Shown here in pieces: positions 1 through 8,674 of a stretch of 64,000 nt of DNA. The stretch comes from Paenibacillus sp. PK3_47 (GTDB lineage: Bacteria; Bacillota; Bacilli; Paenibacillales; Paenibacillaceae). Both the position numbers and the translations under genes were made by a program. Position 1 is the first letter of the stretch; the number at the start of each line of letters is the position of its first letter. Where the stretch lies: NCBI RefSeq assembly GCF_023520895.1, contig NZ_CP026029.1, positions 6,572,001-6,636,000 of the forward strand, written 5' to 3'. The notes under the pieces are model-generated. The model searched no databases and was not told the origin of the DNA. It saw only the letters and a program-made list of their open reading frames with translations.

Positions 1-1964
1 TTACATCCAGCAATCTGGATGAGTTCATCAGCGTCCGTGTAGCAGGGATCCAGGATCAGATCAGAGCCGGCTACACCAAAAAGGATTTTACCGGCTATAC
101 CCCCTCCGGACTTTACAAACGCCTGATCAAACGGGTATCCAAAATTGTCGCTGACCAGTACCGCACCTTCCGCGATATCTCCCGGAGTCTGCATAAAGAA
201 GGCATCGTTTTCGTTGATTACGAGGATCTGACCCATGCCCAGGAGCAATCCATTGAGCAGTATTACCGTGATATTATCTTTCCGGTTCTGACGCCGATGG
301 CCGTGGATCAGAGCCGTCCTTTTCCGCTCGTTCACAGCCAGTTTATTTATCTTGCTGTAGTGCTTACCCGCAGAAACGGACAGGAGGAGGAGCCTTTCTT
401 CGCGATTCTGCAGATTCCGTCCAACCTGCCGAGATGTATCCCGCTCCCTCACCGTTCCAACAGCAAGAAACGGCAGTTTGTATTTATTGAGGATGTAATC
501 CGCCATCATATCCAGACCCTGTTCAGCGGCTATGAGCCGGTGGCTGTCAGCGAGTTCCGCTTAACGCGTAATTCCGATCTGACAATCGATGAAGAAGGCG
601 CCGAGGATCTGCTGGAGGAGATTGAGAAGGAGCTGCGCAAACGCCGCCGGGGCGTACCTGCGCGTCTTGAAGTGCAGAAAGGGATTCATCCCTATGCGCT
701 GGAGCAGCTGCAGGCTGAATTTGAGCTGGAGGATTTCGTCTTTGAAATAGACGGTCCGCTGGATCTGGGATTCCTTAGAGGCTTTGCGAACAGCCTGAAG
801 GGCTTCAACTATCTGTATGAAGCACCTGTGGAGCCGCAATATCCGGTGGAGTTTGATGAAAATGAGGATTTCTTCGAGGTGCTGCGCGAACGCGATGTTC
901 TCGTGTATCATCCGTACGAATCCTTTGACGCCATGGTTGACTTCATCACACAGGCTTCTGAGGACGAACAGGTTATGGCTATCAAGATGACGCTGTACCG
1001 AGTCAGCGGCAACTCTCCGCTGATTGCCGCGCTCGCCCATGCTGCCGAATCAGGCAAGCAGGTTACTGTGGTCGTGGAGCTGAAGGCACGTTTTGATGAA
1101 GAACGGAACATCGCCTGGGCCCGGAAGCTGGAACAAGCCGGCTGCCACGTCGTTTACGGTCTCGTAGGACTGAAAACCCATGCGAAGGTTACGCTGATCG
1201 TCCGACAGGAAGGCACTGAGCTGCGGCGCTATGTCCATGTGGGAACAGGTAACTACAATGACAGCACAGCCAAGGCTTATACCGATATCAGCTTGTTTAC
1301 AGCCAATAGTGAGATCGGACTGGATGCTTCTGAACTGTTCAACCAGATGACCGGCTATTCCGCCAACCATGACTGGAACGCCTTTATCGTCGCACCAACG
1401 AATATGAGCCTCTCGCTGCAAAAGCTGATTCTGCGCGAAGCAGAGCATGCCGCGGCCGGAAGACCGGCAAGAATTATTGCCAAGATGAACTCGCTGTCCA
1501 ACCAGGAGGTTATCGACAATCTTTACAGTGCTAATCAGTCAGGCGTAGCCATTGACCTGATTGTACGCGGCGTCTGCTGCCTCCGCCCGGGCATTGAGGG
1601 GCTTAGCGAAAGAATCACTGTGCGCAGCATTGTGGACCGTTTCCTGGAGCATTCCCGGATTTACTATTTCGAGAACGGCGGTGAACCGGAGGTGTACTTG
1701 TCCAGTGCTGACTGGATGACCCGCAACCTGACCCGCCGGATTGAGCTGATGTGCCCCGTGCTGGACAATGTTATCCGCAAACAGATTGTAAAAATTATTG
1801 AGCTGTCTCTTAATGATAATGTGAAATCCAGCTTCCTCCAGCCGAACGGATATTATGAACGGGCAGACGACAAAAAGGCCCCGTTCCGGAGCCAGTTCGC
1901 CGCTATGGAAGTTTCTAAGTGGAAGGGTAATCAAGCTTTACCTTCACAGCCCAAGCATTCTTAA
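1..1964 (+). CDS. ppk: Polyphosphate kinase PPK1 (5' end outside window)
   Basis: Reversibly transfers the terminal phosphate of ATP onto inorganic polyphosphate. The reading frame is open from base 3 and already shows the family's SNLDEF motif there, so only the N-terminal tip is missing; 653 residues are visible. The two histidines known to be catalytic in PPK1 enzymes appear in the motifs KTHAK (bases about 1175-1190) and FLEHSR (about 1642-1660), and HVGTGNYND lies between them. The stop falls 50 bases inside the 3' end of the convergent exopolyphosphatase gene, so the opposing enzyme of the pathway is the immediate neighbour. Identity is secure; the true start is not in the window. Confidence 0.97.
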   Translation, partial: TSSNLDEFISVRVAGIQDQIRAGYTKKDFTGYTPSGLYKRLIKRVSKIVADQYRTFRDISRSLHKEGIVFVDYEDLTHAQEQSIEQYYRDIIFPVLTPMAVDQSRPFPLVHSQFIYLAVVLTRRNGQEEEPFFAILQIPSNLPRCIPLPHRSNSKKRQFVFIEDVIRHHIQTLFSGYEPVAVSEFRLTRNSDLTIDEEGAEDLLEEIEKELRKRRRGVPARLEVQKGIHPYALEQLQAEFELEDFVFEIDGPLDLGFLRGFANSLKGFNYLYEAPVEPQYPVEFDENEDFFEVLRERDVLVYHPYESFDAMVDFITQASEDEQVMAIKMTLYRVSGNSPLIAALAHAAESGKQVTVVVELKARFDEERNIAWARKLEQAGCHVVYGLVGLKTHAKVTLIVRQEGTELRRYVHVGTGNYNDSTAKAYTDISLFTANSEIGLDASELFNQMTGYSANHDWNAFIVAPTNMSLSLQKLILREAEHAAAGRPARIIAKMNSLSNQEVIDNLYSANQSGVAIDLIVRGVCCLRPGIEGLSERITVRSIVDRFLEHSRIYYFENGGEPEVYLSSADWMTRNLTRRIELMCPVLDNVIRKQIVKIIELSLNDNVKSSFLQPNGYYERADDKKAPFRSQFAAMEVSKWKGNQALPSQPKHS

Positions 1965-3441
1965 AAGCTTTCAGGGCGTTCTCAATGTCCTCCTGACCAA
2001 TGAGGACCTTGCCTTCGCCCTGCAGCTCCAAATGAAGCGTATGGCCGTGCAGATGGGCATTTACACCGCGGACAAAGCCGATCTCCGTACTGTCCAGCGC
2101 AATGCTAAGCTGCACAAGCGTGCCCAGCTTATGAATCCATTCCTCGTCGGAAGCCAGCAAAATGTCCTTATGAACCTGGGACAGTTTCTGCTTCCGGCTT
2201 TTTGTGCTGTAGGAAGCAATCAAAGCGCTGAGGATCAGCTGGCGGTGGGTAAGACCGCGGATAGGCGAATTCATCAGCCAATAACGTGTATGCCGCTTAG
2301 ACTGGTAATAGTTGATGTTGGAGCCGGTACGGTGCAGCATGACAGACACATAGATCAGCATCTCCTGTTCCGCCCGGTTATCAGCGGCTTCAAAAGCATC
2401 AAATATACTCCCGGCCAGCTTGTAAATATGATCAAGATGCTGCTTGGAAGTGCGGATGTCAAACCGGATAATCGTATTGAGACTATATTCCAGCGCACTG
2501 TCCCGCACCGGCTGCTCCGGATTCAAAAGATCATGCAGCATTCCCTCGCGCAGCCCTTCCCCGCTGATCAGGCCCTGGCTGGCCCCGATATATTTGAATA
2601 CGGTGTGAAAAATAATCAGCCCCGAGACGATGATATCTGCCCGGCTCTTGGACAAGCCGTCCAGATCCTTACGTTTCTCATAAGGCATCGCCGGGAGAAC
2701 CTCCATAAAGCGGTCAATTGTCTCACTGGACAGCCTGTATCCGTGTGAATTAGGCAGGGAATAGTCGCGGCTCTTCTGGTCCAGCTTGCCGAGCGAACGA
2801 AGAGTTCCCCCCAGACCGTACAAAGGCAGCCCGGCTCCGGTATTCAGCCAGTCATGCTCCACAAGCCTGCCTGTAACATAAGCCTGCAGCTTCTTCACCT
2901 GCTCCGCATTCCAGTTGCCGTTGTGACTGAACATGAGATTCGTATTAACCGCGCCAAACGGAAAGGAAATACTGTTCTGATACCTGCGCCCGCGGAACAA
3001 GGTAATCTCCGTACTGCCTCCTCCGATATCTATAACAAATCCGTCCTGGACATCAAACGCATTGATGACACCGAGAAATCCGAAATAAGCTTCCTGATAG
3101 CCGCTGATAATCTCGATCCGGATGCCTGAAGATTCCGAAAGATAGGTGATAATCTCCACAGAGTTGGCTGCGTTGCGGATAGCAGCTGTTGCACCGGCGC
3201 GGATGTTGTCTACTTCAAAACCTTCGCATATCTCCTTAAACTGGCGCAGAACCGGTATAACCGTGTCCATATCCTTATGCTCCAGCCTGCCCTCTTTCGT
3301 AATTTTCTCACTCAGACGTGCGGAGTACTTGCACTCCTTGATGATTTTGTAGCCCCCTTCAGGCGTTGTGTCGTAAATTACAAGCCGTATGGAGTTGGAA
3401 CCAATATCAATGATGCCGATCCGGCAAAGATCATCTCTCAT
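1915..3441 (-). CDS. ppx: Exopolyphosphatase, Ppx/GppA family
   Basis: Hydrolyses terminal phosphates from polyphosphate (GppA relatives also act on pppGpp). The N-terminus has the ASKHA phosphate-binding motif IGIIDIGSNSIRLV, followed by a second phosphate loop (VIDIGGGSTEI) and a C-terminal HD-like helical region, 508 residues in all. The start was set at the ATG at 3441 because a good Shine-Dalgarno (AAAGGAG) sits nine bases upstream; an upstream in-frame ATG at 3516 would add 25 non-homologous residues. It converges on ppk and the two coding 3' ends overlap by 50 bp. Substrate preference between polyphosphate and pppGpp cannot be read from sequence, but pairing with ppk favours polyphosphate. 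Confidence 0.93.
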   Translation of the reverse strand: MRDDLCRIGIIDIGSNSIRLVIYDTTPEGGYKIIKECKYSARLSEKITKEGRLEHKDMDTVIPVLRQFKEICEGFEVDNIRAGATAAIRNAANSVEIITYLSESSGIRIEIISGYQEAYFGFLGVINAFDVQDGFVIDIGGGSTEITLFRGRRYQNSISFPFGAVNTNLMFSHNGNWNAEQVKKLQAYVTGRLVEHDWLNTGAGLPLYGLGGTLRSLGKLDQKSRDYSLPNSHGYRLSSETIDRFMEVLPAMPYEKRKDLDGLSKSRADIIVSGLIIFHTVFKYIGASQGLISGEGLREGMLHDLLNPEQPVRDSALEYSLNTIIRFDIRTSKQHLDHIYKLAGSIFDAFEAADNRAEQEMLIYVSVMLHRTGSNINYYQSKRHTRYWLMNSPIRGLTHRQLILSALIASYSTKSRKQKLSQVHKDILLASDEEWIHKLGTLVQLSIALDSTEIGFVRGVNAHLHGHTLHLELQGEGKVLIGQEDIENALKAFKNAWAVKVKLDYPST

Positions 3442-3515
3442 CTGTAAGTACTCCTTTGTATGTAGTTTGTCCATTTTATATACTATATCACCCATTAGGG
3501 GGATATCCAAAAGCA

Positions 3516-3547
3516 AAACGGCCGCTGAAGTTAGTTTCAGGGCCGCT
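3516..3547 (-). terminator. Intrinsic terminator of the amino-acid ABC operon
   Basis: On the minus strand a GC-rich stem (GCGGCC..CTGAA pairing with TTCAG..CGGCC, one bulge) is followed by TTTTGCTTTT. It lies just past the stop of the ATPase gene and before ppx. Confidence 0.75.
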
Positions 3548-3560
3548 TGGCATCAGAAAG

Positions 3561-4283
3561 CTATAGAACTTTGCTAAGGAAATCCTTGGTCCGGGCATGC
3601 TGCGGATTGCCGAAGACTTCTGCCGGTGTACCCTGCTCGACAATGTATCCGCCGTCCATGAACAGGATGCGGTCACCGACTTCACGGGCAAAGCCCATTT
3701 CATGGGTTACGATAACCATTGTCATGCCGTCTTCAGCCAGCTTCTTCATAACCTCCAGCACCTCACCGACCATTTCAGGGTCCAGCGCTGAGGTTGGTTC
3801 GTCAAACAGCATCACATGCGGCTGCATGGCCAATGCACGGGCAATGGCGATCCGCTGCTTCTGTCCGCCGGAGAGCTGGTCAGGATAGGCATCACGCTTG
3901 TCTTCAAGCCCCACGGTGCGCAGCAGATCCATTGCGATTTTCTCCGCTTCAGCCGGCTGCTGCTTCTTGACTTTGACCGGAGCCAGCATAATGTTCTGAA
4001 GCACGGATTTGTGCGGGAACAGGTTGAACTGCTGGAACACCATCCCCATCTTTTCCCGGGTTACATTAATATCATGCTTTTTGGCTGTGATGGATTGTCC
4101 TTCAAAGGTGATTTCGCCTCCGGTAGGCTGCTCCAGCAGATTCAGACAGCGCAAAAATGTACTTTTTCCCGATCCGCTGGGTCCGATGACGACGACAACC
4201 TCGCCCTTTTTGATTTCCAGATCAATTCCTTTAAGAATTTCCAGTTTGCCAAAATGTTTTTGCAGGTTATTAACGGCGATCAT
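3561..4283 (-). CDS. Polar amino-acid ABC transporter, ATP-binding protein (GlnQ/ArtP type)
   Basis: Cytoplasmic ATPase energising uptake of a polar amino acid. The 240 residues contain Walker A (GPSGSGKST), Q-loop, signature LSGGQ followed by KQRIAIARAL, Walker B (VMLFDEPTSALDP) and the H-loop (VTHEMGF), in the spacing of the GlnQ family. A GGAGG lies ten bases before the ATG. The gene overlaps the upstream permease gene by 14 bp and is the last of a three-gene operon ending at a terminator. Substrate (glutamine, arginine, cystine or other) cannot be decided. Confidence 0.95.
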   Translation of the reverse strand: MIAVNNLQKHFGKLEILKGIDLEIKKGEVVVVIGPSGSGKSTFLRCLNLLEQPTGGEITFEGQSITAKKHDINVTREKMGMVFQQFNLFPHKSVLQNIMLAPVKVKKQQPAEAEKIAMDLLRTVGLEDKRDAYPDQLSGGQKQRIAIARALAMQPHVMLFDEPTSALDPEMVGEVLEVMKKLAEDGMTMVIVTHEMGFAREVGDRILFMDGGYIVEQGTPAEVFGNPQHARTKDFLSKVL

Positions 4284-4929
4284 TCGTATTCAGCCTCCTT
4301 TCCAGTATGCCAAGCAGCTTGGACAGCGTAAATGTCAGAACAAAATACATCACTGCGATAACAATCAGCGGATTAAGTCCTTCATAGGTAATCGTGGTAA
4401 TGGTTCTCGCCTGGAACAAGAGATCCGCGACACCGATCATCGACACGATGGACGACTCTTTAATAATCGTAATAAATTCATTCCCGATGGCCGGAAGCAC
4501 ATTCTTCAGCGCCTGCGGGAGGACAATATAACGCATGGTCATCCCTTGTCTCATTCCTAAAGACCGTGCGGCTTCCACCTGTCCCCGGTCAACCCCTTGA
4601 ATACCGGCGCGGAAAATTTCCGCCAGATAAGCAGAGCTGTTAATGGTCAGCGTAATCGCACCGGATTGAATCGGTGTAAATTCCATACCGAATTCCGGCA
4701 GGCCGTAGTGGATCAGGAAGAGCTGAACCAGCATCGGCGTGCCGCGCAGAAACTCCACCCAGGCTGTCGCTATAAAACGCAGCACCCTCCATTTGGACAT
4801 CCGGAGCAAAGATACGATAATACCCAGTACAAATCCGAAAAATACACCCATTACCGCCAGCAGCAAGGTGTATCTCAGACCGGAGAGAAAAAAGCTTCGG
4901 TATTCATAAGCCATATCAAATACATTCAT
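4270..4929 (-). CDS. Polar amino-acid ABC transporter permease
   Basis: Integral membrane subunit, HisM/GlnP type, about 219 residues with five hydrophobic segments and the cytoplasmic EAA loop (VEAARSLGMRQG, about residues 130-142) that docks onto the ATPase. Two start codons are nine bases apart; the inner ATG at 4929 is preferred because AGGAGG is only two bases from the outer one at 4938. Only one permease gene is present, so the channel is probably a homodimer. The gene lies between the binding protein (upstream) and the ATPase (downstream, 14-bp overlap). Confidence 0.94.
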   Translation of the reverse strand: MNVFDMAYEYRSFFLSGLRYTLLLAVMGVFFGFVLGIIVSLLRMSKWRVLRFIATAWVEFLRGTPMLVQLFLIHYGLPEFGMEFTPIQSGAITLTINSSAYLAEIFRAGIQGVDRGQVEAARSLGMRQGMTMRYIVLPQALKNVLPAIGNEFITIIKESSIVSMIGVADLLFQARTITTITYEGLNPLIVIAVMYFVLTFTLSKLLGILERRLNTNDRR

Positions 4930-4973
4930 TTTCGGCATAACCTCCTGTTCTCAAAGTCGTATTCAAAAAAATA

Positions 4974-4999
4974 GAAAACGGCGGATCACCGCCATTTTC
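4974..4999 (-). terminator. Intra-operon hairpin between binding-protein and permease genes
   Basis: GGCGG-ATCA-CCGCC flanked by AAAA and TTTT gives a small stem with a short U-rich tail in the direction of transcription. Such a partial terminator after the binding-protein gene could make its transcript more abundant than the permease/ATPase part, as is common for ABC importers. That role is inferred. Confidence 0.5.
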
Positions 5000-5076
5000 T
5001 TAGAAGAAAAGCATAACTCTGCAGCGGACTGCAAAGGTGGGCATTGTCCTGCGCGAACCGGTAAATTAAGGCTGAA

Positions 5077-5901
5077 TTATTCGCTTTCGGCAAGCTCGCT
5101 GGCTGCAGCTACGAATTCATCAATCTTGCCTTCGGATTCCAGACGGTCCAGCGTTGCGTTGACTTTGTCAAGCAGCTCTGTATTGTCCTTCTTCACACCG
5201 ATAACATAACCGTCATCTTCAACCGGAGGTTTGGCATCAGTAATGACCAGGCCGTCAACGTTCTTCACGAAGGATTCAGCCACCGGACCTTCCATGATGG
5301 AAGCATCGACACGGTTGGAGTTCAGCTGCAGAACGATCTCGGAGATTTTACCAAGGGAAGTCAGCTGTGCGCCTTCAATATCTTTAGCGATTTCTTCCTG
5401 AATCGAACCGGTTTGTACGCCGATCTTGGCGCCAACCAGCGATTCCATAGTAGCATATTTATCTTTGTCGGCTTCACGCACTACGACCGCTTGTTCTGCT
5501 TTGTAGTAAATGTCGGATAAGCCTACTGCTTCTGCACGTTCAGGTGTCGGGCTAAGACCGGAAATAACCATGTCCACTCTGCCGCTCGACAGTTCATTCA
5601 GCAATGAATCAAAAGGCAGATCCTTGATTTCCAGCGTTGCGCCCATATCGGCAGCAATTTCTTTGGCGATGTCGATATCAAAGCCTACGATCGTATCTTT
5701 GCCGTCAATCATTTTATGGAATTCATATGGCGGGAAGTCCGCGCTTGTTCCAAGAATCAGGGTTGTAGCACCCGCTGCACCGCTGTTAGTGCTGTTGTTG
5801 CTGTCAGTTGCTGCAGTGTCCGCATTGTTGTTGGAACCGCATCCTGTTATAAGTCCCACTGCCAGCAGCATTCCTAAAGAAAGTTTACCCCATTTGTTCA
5901 T
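5077..5901 (-). CDS. Amino-acid ABC transporter substrate-binding lipoprotein
   Basis: Extracellular solute receptor of 274 residues. The N-terminus is a lipoprotein signal peptide with lipobox LITGC (Cys about residue 21), then a Ser/Asn-rich linker, then a family-3 binding fold (FPPYEF, VGFDIDIAKEIA, GRVDMVISGLSPTPERAE). It is first in the operon with the permease and ATPase, with a consensus promoter upstream. The family covers glutamine, arginine, cystine and lysine binders; no residue pattern visible here decides between them. Confidence 0.94.
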   Translation of the reverse strand: MNKWGKLSLGMLLAVGLITGCGSNNNADTAATDSNNSTNSGAAGATTLILGTSADFPPYEFHKMIDGKDTIVGFDIDIAKEIAADMGATLEIKDLPFDSLLNELSSGRVDMVISGLSPTPERAEAVGLSDIYYKAEQAVVVREADKDKYATMESLVGAKIGVQTGSIQEEIAKDIEGAQLTSLGKISEIVLQLNSNRVDASIMEGPVAESFVKNVDGLVITDAKPPVEDDGYVIGVKKDNTELLDKVNATLDRLESEGKIDEFVAAASELAESE

Positions 5902-5960
5902 CCCTATATCTCCCCTGTTCTTTTTGTGAGTGTTCTCCTAGTTGTCCCATTGACCGATTT

Positions 5961-5989
5961 ATTATAAATCACTTCGCATGATTATGCAA
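5961..5989 (-). promoter_or_regulatory. Probable sigma-A promoter of the amino-acid ABC operon
   Basis: Minus strand: TTGCAT, 17-bp spacer, TATAAT. The -35 and spacer hold a small inverted repeat (GCAT-GATT-ATGC), resembling an operator and possibly an arginine-repressor-like site. The operator idea is a guess. Confidence 0.6.
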
Positions 5990-6429
5990 AGACAAATTGT
6001 TACAATGTCATTTATTTTTCATAATTTAAAAAAACACGCAAAAGGCCTGGTCCCTTAAAGTTTCGCTCCCCCTGTCTCATGAAGTATATAATACTATGTA
6101 CTATCTCCAGTTATTTACTGGTCATGCTCACAAAACTTAAGTATGCTTCGTAGCAAGTTTTGTCCGGATGAAGATTGCGTGCGCAAACAAAACAAATCCC
6201 TGCGTGAATGTAAATGCCGACCAGCTTCAGGAATGTTAAAACGATCCCTGCATAGTTTATGAGCGTGCCGGTGAGATCATACATTTCATCGTTTGGATGA
6301 ATAACACGCCGTATCCCCATACCCTCAGCCATTCCATGGAAACCGACGAGTGGCGTGATAGCTCTGCGGCTACCGGATAGTTTACAGTGATCTTGTCTAA
6401 ACCTACTTACAGCGGGAAAAAGCACAGTG
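5990..6429. other. Gene-free intergenic stretch before the repeat array
   Basis: No convincing coding signal. A 104-codon minus-strand frame starts at a GTG without a ribosome-binding site and shows no recognisable domain. The sequence is AT-rich next to the ABC promoter and merges into the 52-bp repeat array. Confidence 0.6.
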
Positions 6430-6870
6430 TATGCGAAATTGAGTACATTGGGCCACGGTAGAACAAAAGTAGCATATTATACTCGAAAAATCGAGTACAT
6501 TGGGCTGCGGCGGATCAAAAGTAGCACATTATACTCGAAAAATCGAGTGCATTGAGCCACGGCGTATCAAAAGTAGCTTATTATACTCGAAAAATCGGGT
6601 ACATTGGGCCACGGCGGATCAAAAGTAGCACATTATACTCGAAAAATCGGGTACATTGGGCCTCGGCGGAGTAAAGTCGCACATTATACTCGAAAAATCG
6701 AGTACATTGAGCCACGGCGTATCAAAAGTAGCTTATTATACTCGAAAAATCGGGTACATTGGGCCGCAGCGGAGTAAAAATTACACATTATACTCGAAAA
6801 ATCGAGTACATTGGGCCACGACGGAGTAAAGTCGCACATTATACTTGAAAAATCGAGTACATTGGGCCGC
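6430..6870. repeat. Tandem array of eight 52-bp hairpin repeats plus one degenerate copy
   Basis: Eight units start at 6480, 6532, 6584, 6636, 6687, 6739, 6791 and 6842 (spacing 52, 52, 52, 51, 52, 52, 51), and a degenerate unit precedes them at about 6430. Each begins with the inverted repeat TACTCGA-AAAA-TCGAGTA and continues CATTGGGCC, a GC-rich part, and a variable GTAGCACATTA. Units 2-4 resemble units 5-7, giving a second period of 155 bp. There is no spacer diversity as in CRISPR, no coding frame, and no adjacent mobile-element gene. Function unknown. Confidence 0.95.
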
Positions 6871-7076
6871 TGCCAATGAAGTTAAAGCGCTCAAATAATT
6901 TACCAATGTATTTCCACATCGTTTCATCACAAGCTATACTTATTGCCGCCATCTATGCCCCATTCCTTCGTTTGGGCCTGGACCTCCCATTTCTATCTGA
7001 AAGGTTTCATGGTTCATACAGTGTTTTTTATTGCGCACCTAATACGCACACCACTGACTAAAACCCAAAGCAAAAT

Positions 7077-7120
7077 AAGGACACACCGCTTTGATCATCA
7101 CTGATCTGGCGGGTGTCCTT
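7077..7120 (-). terminator. Terminator downstream of glgA
   Basis: Minus strand: AAGGACACCCGC pairs with GCGGTGTGTCCTT, with an inner GATCA/TGATC stem, followed by ATTTTG. It lies 16 bases past the glgA stop. Confidence 0.8.
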
Positions 7121-7135
7121 TTTAACATTTACAGC

Positions 7136-8638
7136 TTAAATTACAGTTTCCGTATCAATTCCATTACCAATTACAGGATCAACTTCAGCATTAGTTTCAA
7201 TTTCAGCTTCAGCCTGACCCGTGATGCTGCTGTAAATATCAATGTACTGCTGAGCAGATACATTCCAGCTGTAGTCGCCTGCGAAGGCGTTCTTCGTGAC
7301 CTTCTTCCAGTGCTCCGGCTGCTGATAGAAGGATACTGCCCTGCGGAGCGTATACATCATATCATGAGCGTTATAATCCTTAAAGGTGAAGCCGTTGCCT
7401 TCCCCTGTCACTTCGTTGTACGCCTGCACGGTATCATTGAGACCGCCCGTCTCGCGGACTACCGGGATGCTGCCGTATCGGAGTGCCAGCAGCTGGCTGA
7501 TGCCGCATGGCTCGAATTTGGACGGCATGAGGAAAATGTCGCTGGCGGCATAGATTTTGCGTGACAGCGCATCATTAAACAGAATTTGTGAGGACAGCTT
7601 GGTCGGATAACGCCATGCAGCCTCACGGAACCACCGTTCATAAGAGGCATCGCCTGTGCCGAGCAGCACAAACTGGATGTCATCATAATACAGCAGTTCA
7701 TCTAGCACACGTGTCAGAAGATCAAGGCCTTTGGAATCAACAAGGCGTGTAACCATAGCAACCATCGGGATATACGGCGCGACCGGGAGTCCCAGCTCCT
7801 GCTGCAGCCCCAGCTTGTTCTCTGCCTTCTTGGCCAGGTTCGTACGGTACCGGGTGAAAATAGCCTGGTCTGAAGCCGGATTATAGCTCTTCGTATCAAT
7901 CCCGTTGACAATTCCGCTGAGGCTGTCTGCACGGTGGTTAAGCAGGCCGTCAAGCCCGTATCCGTAGTATGGCGTGCGGATTTCATTCGCATAAGTCGGG
8001 CTGACCGTGGTCACATGATCGCTGTGCACAATGCCGCCTTTCATATAGTTCACATTGCCGTAGTACTCGACATCATTAAAATAACTGGTGTCCAGTCCAA
8101 GCAGCTCATCCAGCACAGCGTAAGGGAACACCCCCTGATACAGCAGGTTATGGATGGTGAATACGGTACGCATATTGCTGTAGAACGGATCATGTCGGTA
8201 GTGGGCATTGAGCAGCAGCGGAATTACCGCAGCATGCCAGTCATGGCAGTGAAGCACATCCGGCTGGAAGCCGATTTCCGGCAGGCAGTGCAGAACCGCC
8301 CGGTTAAAGAAGGCAAACCGTTCACCGTCATCCATGTATCCATAGATACCGTCACGTCCGAAATAATATTCGTTGTCGATAAAATACACCGGGACACCGT
8401 CATGGATTATCCGTTCGACCCCGCAATACTGGTTGCGCCATCCTACGGGTACCTCCGCTACTGCGATATGCTCCATCTGGGAGGCATATTTCTCGGGAAT
8501 TCCGCGGTACTTGGGCAAAATCACACGCACATCCACTCCGGCAGCCTTCAGAGCCTTGGGTAATGCGCCAATGACATCGGCCAGACCGCCTGTTTTGATA
8601 AACGGATGGGCTTCAGCAGCGGCAAATAGTACTTTCAT
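7136..8638 (-). CDS. glgA: Glycogen synthase (ADP-glucose dependent, GT5)
   Basis: Adds glucose from ADP-glucose to the growing alpha-1,4-glucan. The first residues carry the GT5 ADP-glucose motif KTGGLADV, and the C-terminal half has the GT-B donor site (MPSKFEPCGISQL, then RETGGLNDTV). At 500 residues it is slightly longer than the usual 475-485 because of an acidic C-terminal tail (about residues 475-500). A GGGGGAAA ribosome-binding site precedes the ATG. It follows glgB by 36 bp on the same strand and ends at a strong hairpin, so glgB-glgA form one transcript. Confidence 0.97.
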   Translation of the reverse strand: MKVLFAAAEAHPFIKTGGLADVIGALPKALKAAGVDVRVILPKYRGIPEKYASQMEHIAVAEVPVGWRNQYCGVERIIHDGVPVYFIDNEYYFGRDGIYGYMDDGERFAFFNRAVLHCLPEIGFQPDVLHCHDWHAAVIPLLLNAHYRHDPFYSNMRTVFTIHNLLYQGVFPYAVLDELLGLDTSYFNDVEYYGNVNYMKGGIVHSDHVTTVSPTYANEIRTPYYGYGLDGLLNHRADSLSGIVNGIDTKSYNPASDQAIFTRYRTNLAKKAENKLGLQQELGLPVAPYIPMVAMVTRLVDSKGLDLLTRVLDELLYYDDIQFVLLGTGDASYERWFREAAWRYPTKLSSQILFNDALSRKIYAASDIFLMPSKFEPCGISQLLALRYGSIPVVRETGGLNDTVQAYNEVTGEGNGFTFKDYNAHDMMYTLRRAVSFYQQPEHWKKVTKNAFAGDYSWNVSAQQYIDIYSSITGQAEAEIETNAEVDPVIGNGIDTETVI

Positions 8639-8674
8639 AACTAGATTTCCCCCTTAAATGAACGGATTATTTCA

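Noticed and set aside
1855..2748. 297-codon plus-strand frame over ppx
   Set aside because: Shadow of ppx in the opposite direction.
6111..6425. 104-codon minus-strand frame before the repeat array
   Set aside because: Starts at GTG with no ribosome-binding site, no recognisable domain, and its composition is that of flanking non-coding DNA.
6430..6870. CRISPR array
   Set aside because: Repeats are contiguous with no unique spacers, and no cas genes are near.
6876..7061. 61-codon plus-strand frame after the repeat array
   Set aside because: No ribosome-binding site and no family resemblance.
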